A stretch of DNA of 53,327 nucleotides, from assembly GCF_002050515.1 (NCBI RefSeq), contig NZ_LTAY01000024.1, forward strand, positions 1 to 53,327, given 5' to 3'. The DNA is from Clostridium thermobutyricum DSM 4928. Its GTDB lineage: Bacteria > Bacillota > Clostridia > Clostridiales > Clostridiaceae. Shown one piece after another: positions 27,053-37,152 of the stretch (position 1 is the first letter of the stretch; every line of letters begins with the position of its first letter). Both the position numbers and the translations under genes were made by a program. A model generated the notes under the pieces. It ran no database searches, was not told where the DNA came from, and saw only the letters and a list, made by a program, of their open reading frames with translations.

Positions 27053-29026
27053 ATGGATACTTTTAAGATAGAATCAAAATTTAAACCAATGGGAGATCAA
27101 CCAAAAGCAATAGATACGTTAGTTGATTCCTTAAATAAAGGTAATAAATATCAAACTTTACTTGGGGTAACTGGATCAGGAAAAACTTTTACTATGGCAA
27201 ATATAATAGAGCGAGTTGGAAAACCAACACTTGTACTTGCCCATAATAAAACTTTAGCAGCTCAACTTTGTGCTGAGTTTAAAGAATTTTTTCCAAATAG
27301 TATAGTTGAATATTTTGTTTCATATTACGATTATTATCAACCAGAAGCATATGTTCCTCAAACTGATACATTTATAGAAAAAGATGCATCAATAAATGAT
27401 GAAATAGATAAACTTAGACATTCAGCTACATCTGCACTATTTGAGAGAAGAGATGTTATAATAGTTGCTTCTGTATCTTGTATTTATGGATTAGGAAATC
27501 CGGATGAATATAAAAAGCTTACAATAAGCCTTAGAAAAGGAATGGAAAAGGATAGAGATGAAGTAATAAGAAAGCTTATAGAAATTCAATATGAAAGAAA
27601 TGACATAGATTTTTCAAGAGGAACTTTTAGGGTTAGAGGAGATTCTCTTGATATAATTCCTGCATCTCAATCAAATAAAGGGATAAGAGTTGAATTTTTT
27701 GGAGATGAGATTGATAGAATAAGAGAGTTTGATGTTTTAACAGGAACTATAATTGGAGAAAGAGAGCATGCTCATATAATGCCAGCTTCTCACTTTGCTG
27801 CGTCACAAGAAGTTATTGAAAGATCTATTGGAAAAATAGAAGATGAATTAGAAAAAAGATTAATAGAACTTAATTCACAAGATAAATTATTAGAAGCTCA
27901 AAGATTAAGACAAAGAACTAATTATGATATAGAAATGATTAGAGAAATGGGATATTGTAGTGGAATAGAAAATTATTCTAGGATACTTGATGGAAGAGAA
28001 GCAGGTTCTCCGCCTAAAACTCTTATAGATTATTTTCCAGAAGATTTTTTAATGTTTATAGATGAAAGTCACGTTACACTTCCACAAGTTAGAGCTATGT
28101 ATGCAGGTGATAGATCAAGAAAAGATTCTCTAGTAGAATATGGATTTAGATTACCTTGTGCATATGATAATAGACCACTTAAGTTTGAAGAATTTGAAAG
28201 TAAAATAAATCAAGTTGTATTTGTAAGTGCTACTCCAGGAAAATATGAAGAAGAACATGAAAAAGTAGTTGCAGAACAAATAATTAGACCAACAGGACTT
28301 TTAGATCCACCAATAGAAATAAGACCAGTAACTGGACAAATAGATGATCTTTATAGTGAAATACTACAAACTACAAAGAGAGGATTTAGAACTCTTATTA
28401 CAACATTAACAAAGAAAATGGCTGAAGATTTAACTAAATATTTAACAGAGCTTGGGGTTAAAACAACATATATGCATTCTGATATAGATACAATAGAAAG
28501 AATGAAGATAATAAGAGATTTAAGACTTGGAGAATTTGATGTATTAGTAGGAATTAACCTTTTAAGAGAAGGATTAGATATACCAGAGGTAGCTTTAGTT
28601 GCAATACTTGATGCAGATAAAGAAGGATTTTTAAGATCAGAAACTTCAATGGTTCAAACTATTGGAAGAGCTGCAAGGAATGCAGAAAGTAAAGTTATAA
28701 TGTATGCTGATAATATTACAGGCTCAATGGATAGAGCTATAAAAGAAACTAATAGAAGAAGAAGTATACAAATGGTTTATAATGAAGAACATGGAATAAT
28801 TCCAAAAACAATTATAAAAGACGTACGTGATGTTATAGAAGCCACAAAAGTTTCAGAAGATGAGGCTAAATATGAGGCAGAAGTTAAAGAAAAGAAATTA
28901 ACTAAAAAAGAAAAAGAAAAATTAATTAAAGAGTATACAGATGAAATGATGGTTGCAGCTAAAAATCTTCAATTCGAGAGAGCTGCTGAATTAAGAGATA
29001 TGATTGAAAAATTAAAATCAAACTAA
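27053..29026 (+). CDS. uvrB: Excinuclease ABC subunit B
   Basis: A 657-residue damage-verifying helicase of nucleotide excision repair. Walker A GVTGSGKT is at 38-45, the beta-hairpin region [20 protein letters not shown] near 93, the DESH box near 340 and the helicase block [20 protein letters not shown] near 500. The C-terminal UVR domain (ELRDMIEKL), which contacts UvrC, is at ~620-655. Full length. Read together with the preceding membrane-protein gene; uvrA is separated by two small genes. AGAGGTGA precedes the ATG. Confidence 0.98.
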   Translation: MDTFKIESKFKPMGDQPKAIDTLVDSLNKGNKYQTLLGVTGSGKTFTMANIIERVGKPTLVLAHNKTLAAQLCAEFKEFFPNSIVEYFVSYYDYYQPEAYVPQTDTFIEKDASINDEIDKLRHSATSALFERRDVIIVASVSCIYGLGNPDEYKKLTISLRKGMEKDRDEVIRKLIEIQYERNDIDFSRGTFRVRGDSLDIIPASQSNKGIRVEFFGDEIDRIREFDVLTGTIIGEREHAHIMPASHFAASQEVIERSIGKIEDELEKRLIELNSQDKLLEAQRLRQRTNYDIEMIREMGYCSGIENYSRILDGREAGSPPKTLIDYFPEDFLMFIDESHVTLPQVRAMYAGDRSRKDSLVEYGFRLPCAYDNRPLKFEEFESKINQVVFVSATPGKYEEEHEKVVAEQIIRPTGLLDPPIEIRPVTGQIDDLYSEILQTTKRGFRTLITTLTKKMAEDLTKYLTELGVKTTYMHSDIDTIERMKIIRDLRLGEFDVLVGINLLREGLDIPEVALVAILDADKEGFLRSETSMVQTIGRAARNAESKVIMYADNITGSMDRAIKETNRRRSIQMVYNEEHGIIPKTIIKDVRDVIEATKVSEDEAKYEAEVKEKKLTKKEKEKLIKEYTDEMMVAAKNLQFERAAELRDMIEKLKSN

Positions 29027-29035
29027 ATATTAGAA

Positions 29036-29068
29036 TTAAAAAGCAATGCTAAAAAGCATTGCTTTTTA
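29036..29068 (+). terminator. Intrinsic terminator after uvrB
   Basis: Stem AAAAAGCAATGCT with AGCATTGCTTTTT around a short A-rich loop, then ATAT. Confidence 0.8.
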
Positions 29069-29227
29069 TATTAAGAAATAAAAATTTACTTATAATGATG
29101 AAGTATTTAAATAGGAATAGTTTTAAATTTTATATTTGTTAACTAGATATTAAAAAAAAATACTTTGAATATCAAAATATTTTTATTATAATTTAGAGAC
29201 ATAAAATATTTATAGATAGGTGATTTA

Positions 29228-29917
29228 ATGGGAAAAATAAAGAAAATTTGGAGAACTTTAGCTATTGCAATCATAATATTAGGATTAACAATATCTTTTA
29301 TAATGCAAGTTTGGGTAAAACCAGATATATCAAATTCAATAGGACGAGTTCTAGGTTACTTTGATTATTTTACTCAATGGAGTAATATTTTTGTTTTAAT
29401 TTGGTTTATAAATGATACATTCTTAGATAATAAAATTAAATTTTTTAATAAAAGAGGTGTAAGAGGAGCATTAAACTTATATGTATGGGTTGCTGGAGCA
29501 GTTTTCTGGCTAATTTTAAATGCTCAATGGCATCAAGTTGGATGGGATAAATTTGAGACATGCATATTACATGGATTTACTCCAGTAGTTTTCTTCTTAG
29601 ATTGGTTATTCTTTTATCCAAAAGGAACGTATAAGTTTAAGGATATTATTAAATGGGAAATATGGCCAATTTGCTATATGATTTTTGCTATTGTAATGGG
29701 AAAAATAACAGGATATTTTCCATATTCATTTTTCAATATAGATAAAATGGATTTATCTCAATTTATTTCATCAATGAAATTTGTAGTTATAGGATTTGTT
29801 TTATTTGCTATTATTTTAGTTATAATAGACAAGCTATGTTATGTTATAAATAAAGCAAGAGGTAAAGAATTAGATTTAAGCTTTTTATCAGGAATGGATG
29901 CAACTTTAGATAATTAA
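29228..29917 (+). CDS. Pr6Pr family membrane protein
   Basis: A 229-residue integral membrane protein with six hydrophobic segments. The family marks are FTQWSNIFVLIWF near residue 48, the conserved His in WHQVGWDKFETCILHGFTPVVFFLDW near 100-125 and the PYSFFN segment near 178. The group is related to the FAR-17a/AIG1 fold, some eukaryotic members of which are hydrolases of fatty-acid esters; the bacterial function is unknown. It is monocistronic, with ATAGGTGA as ribosome site. Confidence 0.85.
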   Translation: MGKIKKIWRTLAIAIIILGLTISFIMQVWVKPDISNSIGRVLGYFDYFTQWSNIFVLIWFINDTFLDNKIKFFNKRGVRGALNLYVWVAGAVFWLILNAQWHQVGWDKFETCILHGFTPVVFFLDWLFFYPKGTYKFKDIIKWEIWPICYMIFAIVMGKITGYFPYSFFNIDKMDLSQFISSMKFVVIGFVLFAIILVIIDKLCYVINKARGKELDLSFLSGMDATLDN

Positions 29918-29928
29918 TAAGAGTTAGA

Positions 29929-29963
29929 GAAAAAAGGATTTCAGAAATGAAATTCTTTTTTTA
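29929..29963 (+). terminator. Intrinsic terminator after the Pr6Pr gene
   Basis: A 13-bp stem (AAAAAGGATTTCA with TGAAATTCTTTTT, one wobble) and a GAAA loop, then TT. Confidence 0.75.
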
Positions 29964-30095
29964 TTAATATTTGAGTAAATAAATTATTTATGTTTAAAAG
30001 AGATATAATGTGATTTAATTCCATAACAAAAATCATTAACTATTTAAATATAAAGTGCTATAATCTAAAATAGTATTATACTTAGGAGGAGAGTT

Positions 30096-30539
30096 ATGGA
30101 AGAAATAAATATTCAAGAATTAAGAGAAAAAGCTGAAGGATATTATCAAAGAGGTGAGTTTTTCTGTTCAGAAGCTATAATAAAAGTTATTAAAGATGCT
30201 TTTGCACCAGAAATAAGTGATGATATTGTAAAAATGGCATCAGGATTTCCAGTAGGAATGGGAAGATCAGGTTGTACATGTGGAGCATTATCTGGAGGTA
30301 TTATGGCATTAGGTATGATGTTTGGTAGAAACAAACCAAATGGAACTGAAGTAGATAAAACTATGCAAATATCAAAAGAGTTACATGATAAATTTAGAGA
30401 AATGAATAAAAGTACATGCTGTAGAGTATTAACAAAAGGACTAGTTATGGGATCAGATGTACATAAAAAGCAATGTGTTAGATTAACAGGAGAAGTTGCA
30501 GAAGAGGTTGCTAAGATAATAATAAGAGAATCTAAATAA
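30096..30539 (+). CDS. C_GCAxxG_C_C family redox-type protein
   Basis: A 147-residue protein with the spaced Cys pattern that names the family: FFCSEAI (~23), GRSGCTCGALSGG (~66-78), then CC (~108-109) and a last Cys (~129). The family is thought to bind a metal or a redox group, and some members lie beside oxidoreductases, but the function is not established. Here it is a single gene with its own terminator. AGGAGG lies close to the ATG. Confidence 0.87.
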   Translation: MEEINIQELREKAEGYYQRGEFFCSEAIIKVIKDAFAPEISDDIVKMASGFPVGMGRSGCTCGALSGGIMALGMMFGRNKPNGTEVDKTMQISKELHDKFREMNKSTCCRVLTKGLVMGSDVHKKQCVRLTGEVAEEVAKIIIRESK

Positions 30540-30547
30540 ATATAGAT

Positions 30548-30588
30548 AAAAAAGCCTAAAAAGATTTTTTCTTTTTAGGCTTTTTTAT
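30548..30588 (+). terminator. Intrinsic terminator after the C_GCAxxG_C_C gene
   Basis: A 16-bp perfect stem (AAAAAAGCCTAAAAAG with CTTTTTAGGCTTTTTT) ending in T6. Confidence 0.9.
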
Positions 30589-30666
30589 TTAATATTTCAT
30601 ACAAAAAGCTAAAAACTGAAAAATAAAATAACGATATTATTTATATAATTTTGATTAAAAAATACG

Positions 30667-30680
30667 GGAACATATTTTCG
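30667..30680 (+). promoter_or_regulatory. LexA (SOS box)-like site upstream of uvrA
   Basis: GGAACATATTTTCG matches the Bacillus LexA palindrome CGAACATATGTTCG in 12 of 14 bases. It lies ~130 nt before uvrA and ~30 nt before a TATAAT at 30712-30717, so a bound repressor could block the promoter. The site suggests SOS control of uvrA; it is inferred from similarity only. Confidence 0.5.
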
Positions 30681-30813
30681 ATAATATTCATTTTTAGTTA
30701 ATTAAGTATGATATAATTAGCAGATAAGGAATTAATTAAAATGATAGCTTTGGCTGTATTAATTTTATAGGAAAAGATTAAAATAGATATAGATAGAAAG
30801 AGAGGAAAAAGAT

Positions 30814-33639
30814 ATGAAGGATAAAATTATTATAAAAGGTGCTAAAGTACATAATTTAAAAAATGTTAACTTAGAAATACCTAGAGATAAATTGATAGTA
30901 TTTACTGGTCTTTCAGGGTCCGGTAAATCATCATTAGCATTTGATACTCTTTATGCAGAAGGACAAAGAAGATATGTAGAATCTCTTTCTGCATATGCAA
31001 GGCAGTTTTTAGGTCAAATGAATAAACCAGATGTTGAATATATAGAAGGACTTTCCCCAGCAATTTCAATAGATCAAAAAACAACAAGTAAAAATCCACG
31101 TTCTACTGTTGGAACTATAACAGAAATATATGATTATCTAAGATTACTTTATGCTAGAATAGGAATTCCACATTGTCCTAAATGTGGAAAAGTAATAAGC
31201 CAGCAATCTATAGATCAAATAATAGATCAAGTTATGGAATTAGAAGAAAGAACAAAGATACAAGTACTTTCTCCTATAGTAAGAGGGCGAAAAGGAGTTC
31301 ATGAAAAAATATTAGATAATATTAAGAAAAATGGTTTTGTCAGAGTAAGAATTGATGGTGAAATATATGAACTTGGCGAAGATGAGATAAAATTAGATAA
31401 AAATAAAAAACATAATATAGAAGCAGTAGTAGATAGACTTGTTATAAAAGAAGGAATAGAAGGTAGACTTTCAGATTCTGTAGAAACTGCTTTAAAACTT
31501 GGAGATGGACTTGTAATTATAAATATAGTTGGTGGAGAAGATAGACTTTATAGTGAAAAATTTTCATGCCCTGATTGTGGAATTAGTATAGAAGAACTTG
31601 CTCCTAGAATGTTTTCTTTTAACTCTCCTTTTGGTAAATGTGACCGTTGTGATGGATTAGGAACATTAATTGAAATTGATGAAGATTTAGTTATTCCAGA
31701 TAGAAGTCTTAGTATAATGGAAGGTGCAATAGCTCCTTGGGGAGAAGGAAGAACAAAAGAAGATTCATGGACTTTTGCCATACTAACTTCTTTAAGTAAG
31801 AAATATAAATTTGATTTAAAAACTCCAATTAAAGATTTAGATAGAAAGATATTAGATATAATTCTTTATGGAACAGATGGAGAAAGAGTAAAAGTAGATT
31901 ATGTTAAAGATGGAATAAAAGCAACTTATAATGTGGATTGGGAAGGAGAAATAAATTCTCTTCAAAGAAGATATATGGAAACTAATTCTGATATTATTAA
32001 AGGCGAAATAGAACAGTATATGAGTGATGATTACTGTCCAAAGTGTAAAGGTGCAAGACTTAAAAAAGAGGCACTTGCAGTTACTGTTGGAGGTAAGAAC
32101 ATATTCCAATTTACTGAAATGTCAATAAAAGAAGAATTAGATTTTATAAATAGTATAGAATTATCTGAAAAAGAAGCTATAATAAGTGATCAGATAGTTA
32201 AAGAGATAAGAAGTAGATTAGAATTTCTTATTAATGTTGGACTTGATTATTTAAATTTATCTAGAAGTTCAGGAACATTATCAGGAGGAGAATCTCAAAG
32301 AATAAGACTTGCAACTCAAATTGGTTCAGCTCTAATGGGAGTTTTATATATACTTGATGAGCCTAGTATAGGACTTCATCAAAGAGATAATGATAGACTT
32401 ATACAAACATTAAAAAATCTTAGAGATGTTGGAAATACTGTTATAGTAGTTGAACATGATGAAGATACAATGAGAGAAGCTGATTTTATAGTTGATATTG
32501 GACCAGGTGCTGGAGAACATGGTGGAAAAATAGTGGCAGCAGGTACTCTTGAAGAAATATTACAAGATGAGAATTCAATAACTTCTCAATATTTAACTGG
32601 AAAGAAAAAAGTTGAAGTTCCTAAAGAAAGAAGAAAGGGAAATGGAAATAAAATATCTGTTATAAAAGCAAGTGAGAATAACTTAAAAAATGTTTCAGTT
32701 GATTTTAATTTAGGTGCATTAACTATGGTAACAGGAGTTTCAGGTTCAGGAAAAAGTACTCTTGTTAATGAAATACTTTATAAAGGATTAAATAAAATTA
32801 TAAATAAAAGCAAAAATCCAGTTGGAATGCATAAAGAAATTAAAGGCGCAGAAAATATAGATAAGATAATAGCTATTGATCAAAGTCCAATAGGAAGAAC
32901 TCCACGTTCAAATCCTGCAACTTATACAGGAACTTTTGATATAATAAGAGAACTTTTCTCACAAACACCAGAAGCTAAAATGAGAGGATATAAACCTGGA
33001 AGATTTAGTTTTAATGTCAAAGGTGGTAGATGTGAAGCTTGTACAGGAGATGGAATTATAAAAATAGAAATGCAATTTTTATCTGATGTATATGTACCAT
33101 GTGAAGTTTGTAAAGGAAAGAGATATAATAGGGAAACATTAGAAGTTAAATACAAAGGAAAAACTATTGATGATGTATTAAATATGACAGTAGAAGATGC
33201 TTTAGAATTTTTTGATAGTATACCTAGAATAAAAAATAAATTACAAACTTTATATGATGTAGGACTTGGATATATAAGACTTGGGCAACCTTCAACACAA
33301 TTATCAGGGGGAGAAGCTCAAAGAATAAAGCTTGCATATGAACTTTCAAAAAGAAGTACAGGAAAAACATTCTATATTCTTGATGAACCTACAACTGGAC
33401 TTCATATAGATGATGTAAATAGATTAATTTCAATATTACAAAGACTTGTAGATGGCGGGAATACAGTAGTAGTAATTGAACATAATTTAGATATGATTAA
33501 ATGTGCTGATTATATTACAGATTTAGGACCAGAAGGTGGAGATAAAGGTGGAAATATTGTTTATTCTGGACCTTTAGAAGGAATATTAAAAGAAGAACAT
33601 TCATATACAGGCAAATATTTAAGTAAAATCTTAAAATAG
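30814..33639 (+). CDS. uvrA: Excinuclease ABC subunit A
   Basis: A 941-residue damage sensor with two ABC ATPase modules. The first Walker A is [10 protein letters not shown] near residue 30; the first LSGGE is near 490. The second Walker [11 protein letters not shown] is near 643, with the second [12 protein letters not shown] near 832. Zinc modules are seen as CPKC, CPDC/CDRCDG, CPKCKG and CEACTGDG plus CEVCKGKRY near 740-770. Full length. It is monocistronic, probably SOS-controlled through the upstream box. AGAGGAAAAAG is the ribosome site. Confidence 0.98.
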   Translation: MKDKIIIKGAKVHNLKNVNLEIPRDKLIVFTGLSGSGKSSLAFDTLYAEGQRRYVESLSAYARQFLGQMNKPDVEYIEGLSPAISIDQKTTSKNPRSTVGTITEIYDYLRLLYARIGIPHCPKCGKVISQQSIDQIIDQVMELEERTKIQVLSPIVRGRKGVHEKILDNIKKNGFVRVRIDGEIYELGEDEIKLDKNKKHNIEAVVDRLVIKEGIEGRLSDSVETALKLGDGLVIINIVGGEDRLYSEKFSCPDCGISIEELAPRMFSFNSPFGKCDRCDGLGTLIEIDEDLVIPDRSLSIMEGAIAPWGEGRTKEDSWTFAILTSLSKKYKFDLKTPIKDLDRKILDIILYGTDGERVKVDYVKDGIKATYNVDWEGEINSLQRRYMETNSDIIKGEIEQYMSDDYCPKCKGARLKKEALAVTVGGKNIFQFTEMSIKEELDFINSIELSEKEAIISDQIVKEIRSRLEFLINVGLDYLNLSRSSGTLSGGESQRIRLATQIGSALMGVLYILDEPSIGLHQRDNDRLIQTLKNLRDVGNTVIVVEHDEDTMREADFIVDIGPGAGEHGGKIVAAGTLEEILQDENSITSQYLTGKKKVEVPKERRKGNGNKISVIKASENNLKNVSVDFNLGALTMVTGVSGSGKSTLVNEILYKGLNKIINKSKNPVGMHKEIKGAENIDKIIAIDQSPIGRTPRSNPATYTGTFDIIRELFSQTPEAKMRGYKPGRFSFNVKGGRCEACTGDGIIKIEMQFLSDVYVPCEVCKGKRYNRETLEVKYKGKTIDDVLNMTVEDALEFFDSIPRIKNKLQTLYDVGLGYIRLGQPSTQLSGGEAQRIKLAYELSKRSTGKTFYILDEPTTGLHIDDVNRLISILQRLVDGGNTVVVIEHNLDMIKCADYITDLGPEGGDKGGNIVYSGPLEGILKEEHSYTGKYLSKILK

Positions 33640-33645
33640 GTAATA

Positions 33646-33694
33646 AACCAAGCAAATGTTAATATTAACAAAATTTTAACATAATTGCTTGGTT
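33646..33694 (+). terminator. Strong hairpin after uvrA, probable terminator
   Basis: A long stem: AACCAAGCAA with TTGCTTGGTT outside, ATGTTAA with TTAACAT inside, and a 2-nt bulge. The 3' side lacks a clear T run, so the terminator role is less certain. Confidence 0.5.
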
Positions 33695-33786
33695 ACATTA
33701 ATATAAAATTAAATGTAAGATAAATGTATGAATTAAAGTTAATTTTAGTGTATAATCTAAAAGATAAAGTAATATGAGGTGAAAAT

Positions 33787-34227
33787 ATGAGTTTTGAAAG
33801 ATTTATAGGAGGCGTTTTTGGAATTTTCTTTATTTTAATATTATTCATCATAATTATATCTGCATTAAAGATAATGGCTAAAGATGTTAAAAGTGGTGAA
33901 AAAAGAAAATCAACTGCTAACAAAAAACATCATGGAATTGAAGTTGTAAAAGCAGGCAAGAATGTAAATCTTAAAGTTGGAACAATTGTACCCGTTAAGG
34001 TTATAACTACAATAGGAAGATCGAGTGATTGTACTATAGTATTAAGTGATAATTATGCATCAACAAAACACGCAAGAATTGTAGTTAAAAATAATGTTTT
34101 AATACTAGAAGATTTAGGAAGCACTAATGGTACTTATCTAAATGGAGAAAAAATTAAAGGTAGAGTTAAGCTTTTCACTAGAGATGAAATAAGAGTTGGA
34201 ACAGCAGTATTTAAAGTGTTAGCTTAA
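33787..34227 (+). CDS. Membrane-anchored FHA-domain protein
   Basis: A 146-residue protein with one transmembrane helix (~10-32) and a forkhead-associated domain at ~60-146. The phospho-Thr-binding residues are seen in TTIGRSSDCTIVLSD (Arg, Ser), STKHARI and DLGSTNGTYLNGEKI. It is followed 18 nt later by the FtsW/RodA gene and then the PBP. FHA, SEDS and PBP genes are also linked in Actinobacteria (FhaB, RodA, PbpA), where the FHA protein reads Ser/Thr kinase signals; no kinase gene is seen here. GAGGTGA precedes the ATG. Confidence 0.92.
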   Translation: MSFERFIGGVFGIFFILILFIIIISALKIMAKDVKSGEKRKSTANKKHHGIEVVKAGKNVNLKVGTIVPVKVITTIGRSSDCTIVLSDNYASTKHARIVVKNNVLILEDLGSTNGTYLNGEKIKGRVKLFTRDEIRVGTAVFKVLA

Positions 34228-34245
34228 TGTGATTGAGGTGAAAAA

Positions 34246-35463
34246 ATGAAAAAAAATAGAACAGGATTAGGAATTCTAATTCTTATATTTATCCTGTGTA
34301 TGGGTCTTTTTACAAATCTAGCAATTTTAAAAACACCTATAAATACAAAGCCTCTTTATGTTGGTTTAATTTTATGTGTTGTAATTGGAGTTGCTTATTT
34401 TATTACTAGGAAAACAAGTAAGAATGGAGATAAATTTATATTTTTATTTGCAAGTGTAGAAGCTGTAATTGGAATTGCAATGTTATATAGATTGCGTCCA
34501 GAAACGGGCGAAAGGCAACTTGGATGGTTCATAGTTGGTTTAGTTATATTCTTAATAATAATTAAGTTCTTACCGGATTTTAGAAATTTTACTAAATATC
34601 AGAATCTTTATTTGATAGGTGTTATAATATTTATGCCTATGGCCCTTATTTTTGGTAGAGATGTAATGGGAGCTAAAAACTGGGTATTCATAGGAGGATT
34701 TAGTTTTCAGCCATCTGAATTTGGTAAAATCGCATTAGTTTTATATCTTGCAGCTGCACTTAGAGGATTTAAAAATAAAAATGCAAAAGAAAATATAAGA
34801 CAAATATTTAAACCTGGATTAGTAGTTATGTATTCTATGGCTTGTATGGTGTTACAAAATGACTTAGGTTCAGCACTTATTTTCTTTGGTATATCAGTAA
34901 CTATGTTATTTATAGCAACAGCAAAGAAGAAGTACATAGCAATTTGTTTAGGACTTGCAGCTATTGGGTCTTTTGTGGCATATAAGATAATTCCACATGT
35001 TACTCTAAGAGTTGAGATATGGCTTAATCCTTGGAAATATGCTAGTGATAAAGGATATCAGCTAGTACAAGGCTTCTATGCAATAGCTACTGGAGGAGCA
35101 TTAGGATTAGGATTAGGTCAAGGATATCCAGGTTTTGTACCAGTTAATACAACAGACTTTTTATTTGCAGTAATTTGTGAAGAGTTAGGTATTGTTCTAG
35201 GAATTGGAATGATAATAATCTACTTTCTTTTATTTTATAGGGCAATAAGAGCTGCATTTGTTACTGATGATGAATTTTTACAACTTACAGTAGTTGGATT
35301 TAGTGCAATGTTAGCATGTCAAGTACTAGTAATAATTGGAGGGATATTTGCAATTATACCTTTAACAGGAATTGCGTTACCTCTTGTTAGTTATGGTGGA
35401 ACATCGATGATAACGACTATGTTTGCATTAGGAATACTTCAAAAAGTTTCAGGAGAGAGCTAA
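34246..35463 (+). CDS. FtsW/RodA/SpoVE-family peptidoglycan glycosyltransferase (SEDS)
   Basis: A 405-residue protein with about ten transmembrane helices that polymerises lipid II. SEDS marks include GAKNWVFIGGFSFQPSEFGKIALVLYLA, RVEIWLNPWKYASDKGYQ and the C-terminal ALPLVSYGGTSMITTMFALGIL, all highly conserved. It is paired with the following transpeptidase, 1 nt apart. Which of FtsW, RodA or SpoVE it represents cannot be told from sequence alone; such a pair may serve elongation, division or sporulation. GAGGTGA is the ribosome site. Confidence 0.93.
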   Translation: MKKNRTGLGILILIFILCMGLFTNLAILKTPINTKPLYVGLILCVVIGVAYFITRKTSKNGDKFIFLFASVEAVIGIAMLYRLRPETGERQLGWFIVGLVIFLIIIKFLPDFRNFTKYQNLYLIGVIIFMPMALIFGRDVMGAKNWVFIGGFSFQPSEFGKIALVLYLAAALRGFKNKNAKENIRQIFKPGLVVMYSMACMVLQNDLGSALIFFGISVTMLFIATAKKKYIAICLGLAAIGSFVAYKIIPHVTLRVEIWLNPWKYASDKGYQLVQGFYAIATGGALGLGLGQGYPGFVPVNTTDFLFAVICEELGIVLGIGMIIIYFLLFYRAIRAAFVTDDEFLQLTVVGFSAMLACQVLVIIGGIFAIIPLTGIALPLVSYGGTSMITTMFALGILQKVSGES

Positions 35464-35464
35464 T

Positions 35465-36964
35465 ATGAATGATTTAAAAAAGAATGTAACAAAAGTTATG
35501 ATAGTATTTCTATTTTTATTTATAGCTTTAATTTCATATATTGCTTACTTTCAAGTTTTCAAAGCTTATAATATTGCTCATAAGCAAGGAAATAGAATTG
35601 TATGGGCACAAAGAAATTCAGTATTAAGAGGAACTATTTATGATAGAAATATGAATCCTTTAACAAAGAGTGTTAGAACGGGGCCACTTTCTCAAAAAGT
35701 AGAATATCCATATGGAGGTATTTTTGCACATCCAATAGGATATATGAGTGAAAGATTTGGTGTTACTGGATTAGAAGCAACTTTTGATAAACAATTATCA
35801 ACTTATAATAGTACTAGAACAGACTTAAAGACTTTAATGGATAATTTTAGTTGGCAAAATTTAAAAGATATGTTCTTCCAAAGAAATAATAAGAGTAATC
35901 AGGTTGGTAATAGCGTAGTTACTACACTTGATACTAAAGTTCAAGAAGCTGTAGTAAAAGCTTTTGGAAACCATAAGGGAGGAGCAGTTGCAATTGATCC
36001 AAAAACAGGGCAAGTTTTAGCAATGGTTTCAATGCCAACATTTAATCCAAATGACTTAGCGACAGAAATGGCAAGAGCTAATAAGATAGAACAAGAAAAT
36101 AAAAATTTACCTGACCCAGGTAGTCCTCTAGTTAATAGAGCTATCAATGGATTATTCCCACCTGGATCTACATTTAAGATTGTTACAACAACAAGTGCTT
36201 TAAATAATATTCCAGGAGTAGGATCAGAAATATTCCATGATACAGGAGAAATTAAATTCCCTGATGGGCAAGTATTACACAATAATGATTATGAAGTAGA
36301 TGGAAATATAGATTTAAGAAGAGCGTTTGTACTTTCAAGTAATGTTGTTTTTGGTACTCTTGCAATGCAACTTCAAAATCCTAAGTTAAGACAGACAGCT
36401 GAAATGTTTGGATTTAATGAACAAATACCTGCAATTGGATTTGCTATGACACCAAGCCAATTCCCTAAATATGATAGTTGGCAAATTGGATTAATAGCTC
36501 AATCAGGTATAGGTCAAGCAGGAGTTCTTGCATCACCAATGCAAATGGCTCTTGTAGCAGGAACTGTTGCAAATAATGGTGTAATGATGGAACCTAAGTT
36601 AGTTAATAAGATTATTAACCAACAAGGGCAAACAGTACAATCATTTAGTAACCAAGAATATAGAAGAGTTATGTCACAAAGTGATGCAGCAACAATAAAA
36701 AGCTATATGACAAGTTTAGTAGAAAATAATATGGCAGGAGGATATTGGTCATTCTTTAAAGGATATGATGTTGCAGCTAAAACAGGTACAGCAACTCATG
36801 ATGGAAAAGCACCAGACTCATGGCTTGAAGGATTTGCACCAGCAAATGATCCTAAAATAGCGTTTGCTGTTTGTGTAGAAGATGCAGGTTATGGAGCAGG
36901 AGCAGCTTCAGATGTTGCAGGAGCTATGCTTCATGCTTTCTTTAATAATAAACCACCACAATAA
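35465..36964 (+). CDS. Class B-like penicillin-binding protein (transpeptidase), PbpA-like
   Basis: A 499-residue membrane-anchored transpeptidase. One helix is at ~10-30, then a short linker domain. The catalytic SxxK is STFK (235-238), SxN is SSN near 291, and KTGT is in AAKTGTATHDG near 440. The N-terminal dimerisation region is small, as in actinobacterial PbpA. It cross-links peptidoglycan made by the preceding SEDS protein. The intergenic spacing is a single base and the ribosome site AGGAGAGAG lies in the SEDS coding end. Confidence 0.93.
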   Translation: MNDLKKNVTKVMIVFLFLFIALISYIAYFQVFKAYNIAHKQGNRIVWAQRNSVLRGTIYDRNMNPLTKSVRTGPLSQKVEYPYGGIFAHPIGYMSERFGVTGLEATFDKQLSTYNSTRTDLKTLMDNFSWQNLKDMFFQRNNKSNQVGNSVVTTLDTKVQEAVVKAFGNHKGGAVAIDPKTGQVLAMVSMPTFNPNDLATEMARANKIEQENKNLPDPGSPLVNRAINGLFPPGSTFKIVTTTSALNNIPGVGSEIFHDTGEIKFPDGQVLHNNDYEVDGNIDLRRAFVLSSNVVFGTLAMQLQNPKLRQTAEMFGFNEQIPAIGFAMTPSQFPKYDSWQIGLIAQSGIGQAGVLASPMQMALVAGTVANNGVMMEPKLVNKIINQQGQTVQSFSNQEYRRVMSQSDAATIKSYMTSLVENNMAGGYWSFFKGYDVAAKTGTATHDGKAPDSWLEGFAPANDPKIAFAVCVEDAGYGAGAASDVAGAMLHAFFNNKPPQ

Positions 36965-36968
36965 ATAA

Positions 36969-37008
36969 TTTTTAGAGGTAAGTGAATTGGCTTGCCTCTA
37001 AATTTTTG
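36969..37008 (+). terminator. Intrinsic terminator after the FHA-SEDS-PBP operon
   Basis: Stem TTTAGAGGTAAG with CTTGCCTCTAAA (one wobble), 8-nt loop, then TTTTT. Confidence 0.8.
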
Positions 37009-37152
37009 AGTACAATTTTATAATATAAGATATAATTTGACAAAAAAGACGATTAAAAAACAAATAAAAGTATTTTCAATAGAATTAAATTGTGCTTTAA
37101 TTAATTTGTAATTAACTGTATAAGATAATTATTAAAAAAGGAGGAGGTAAAA

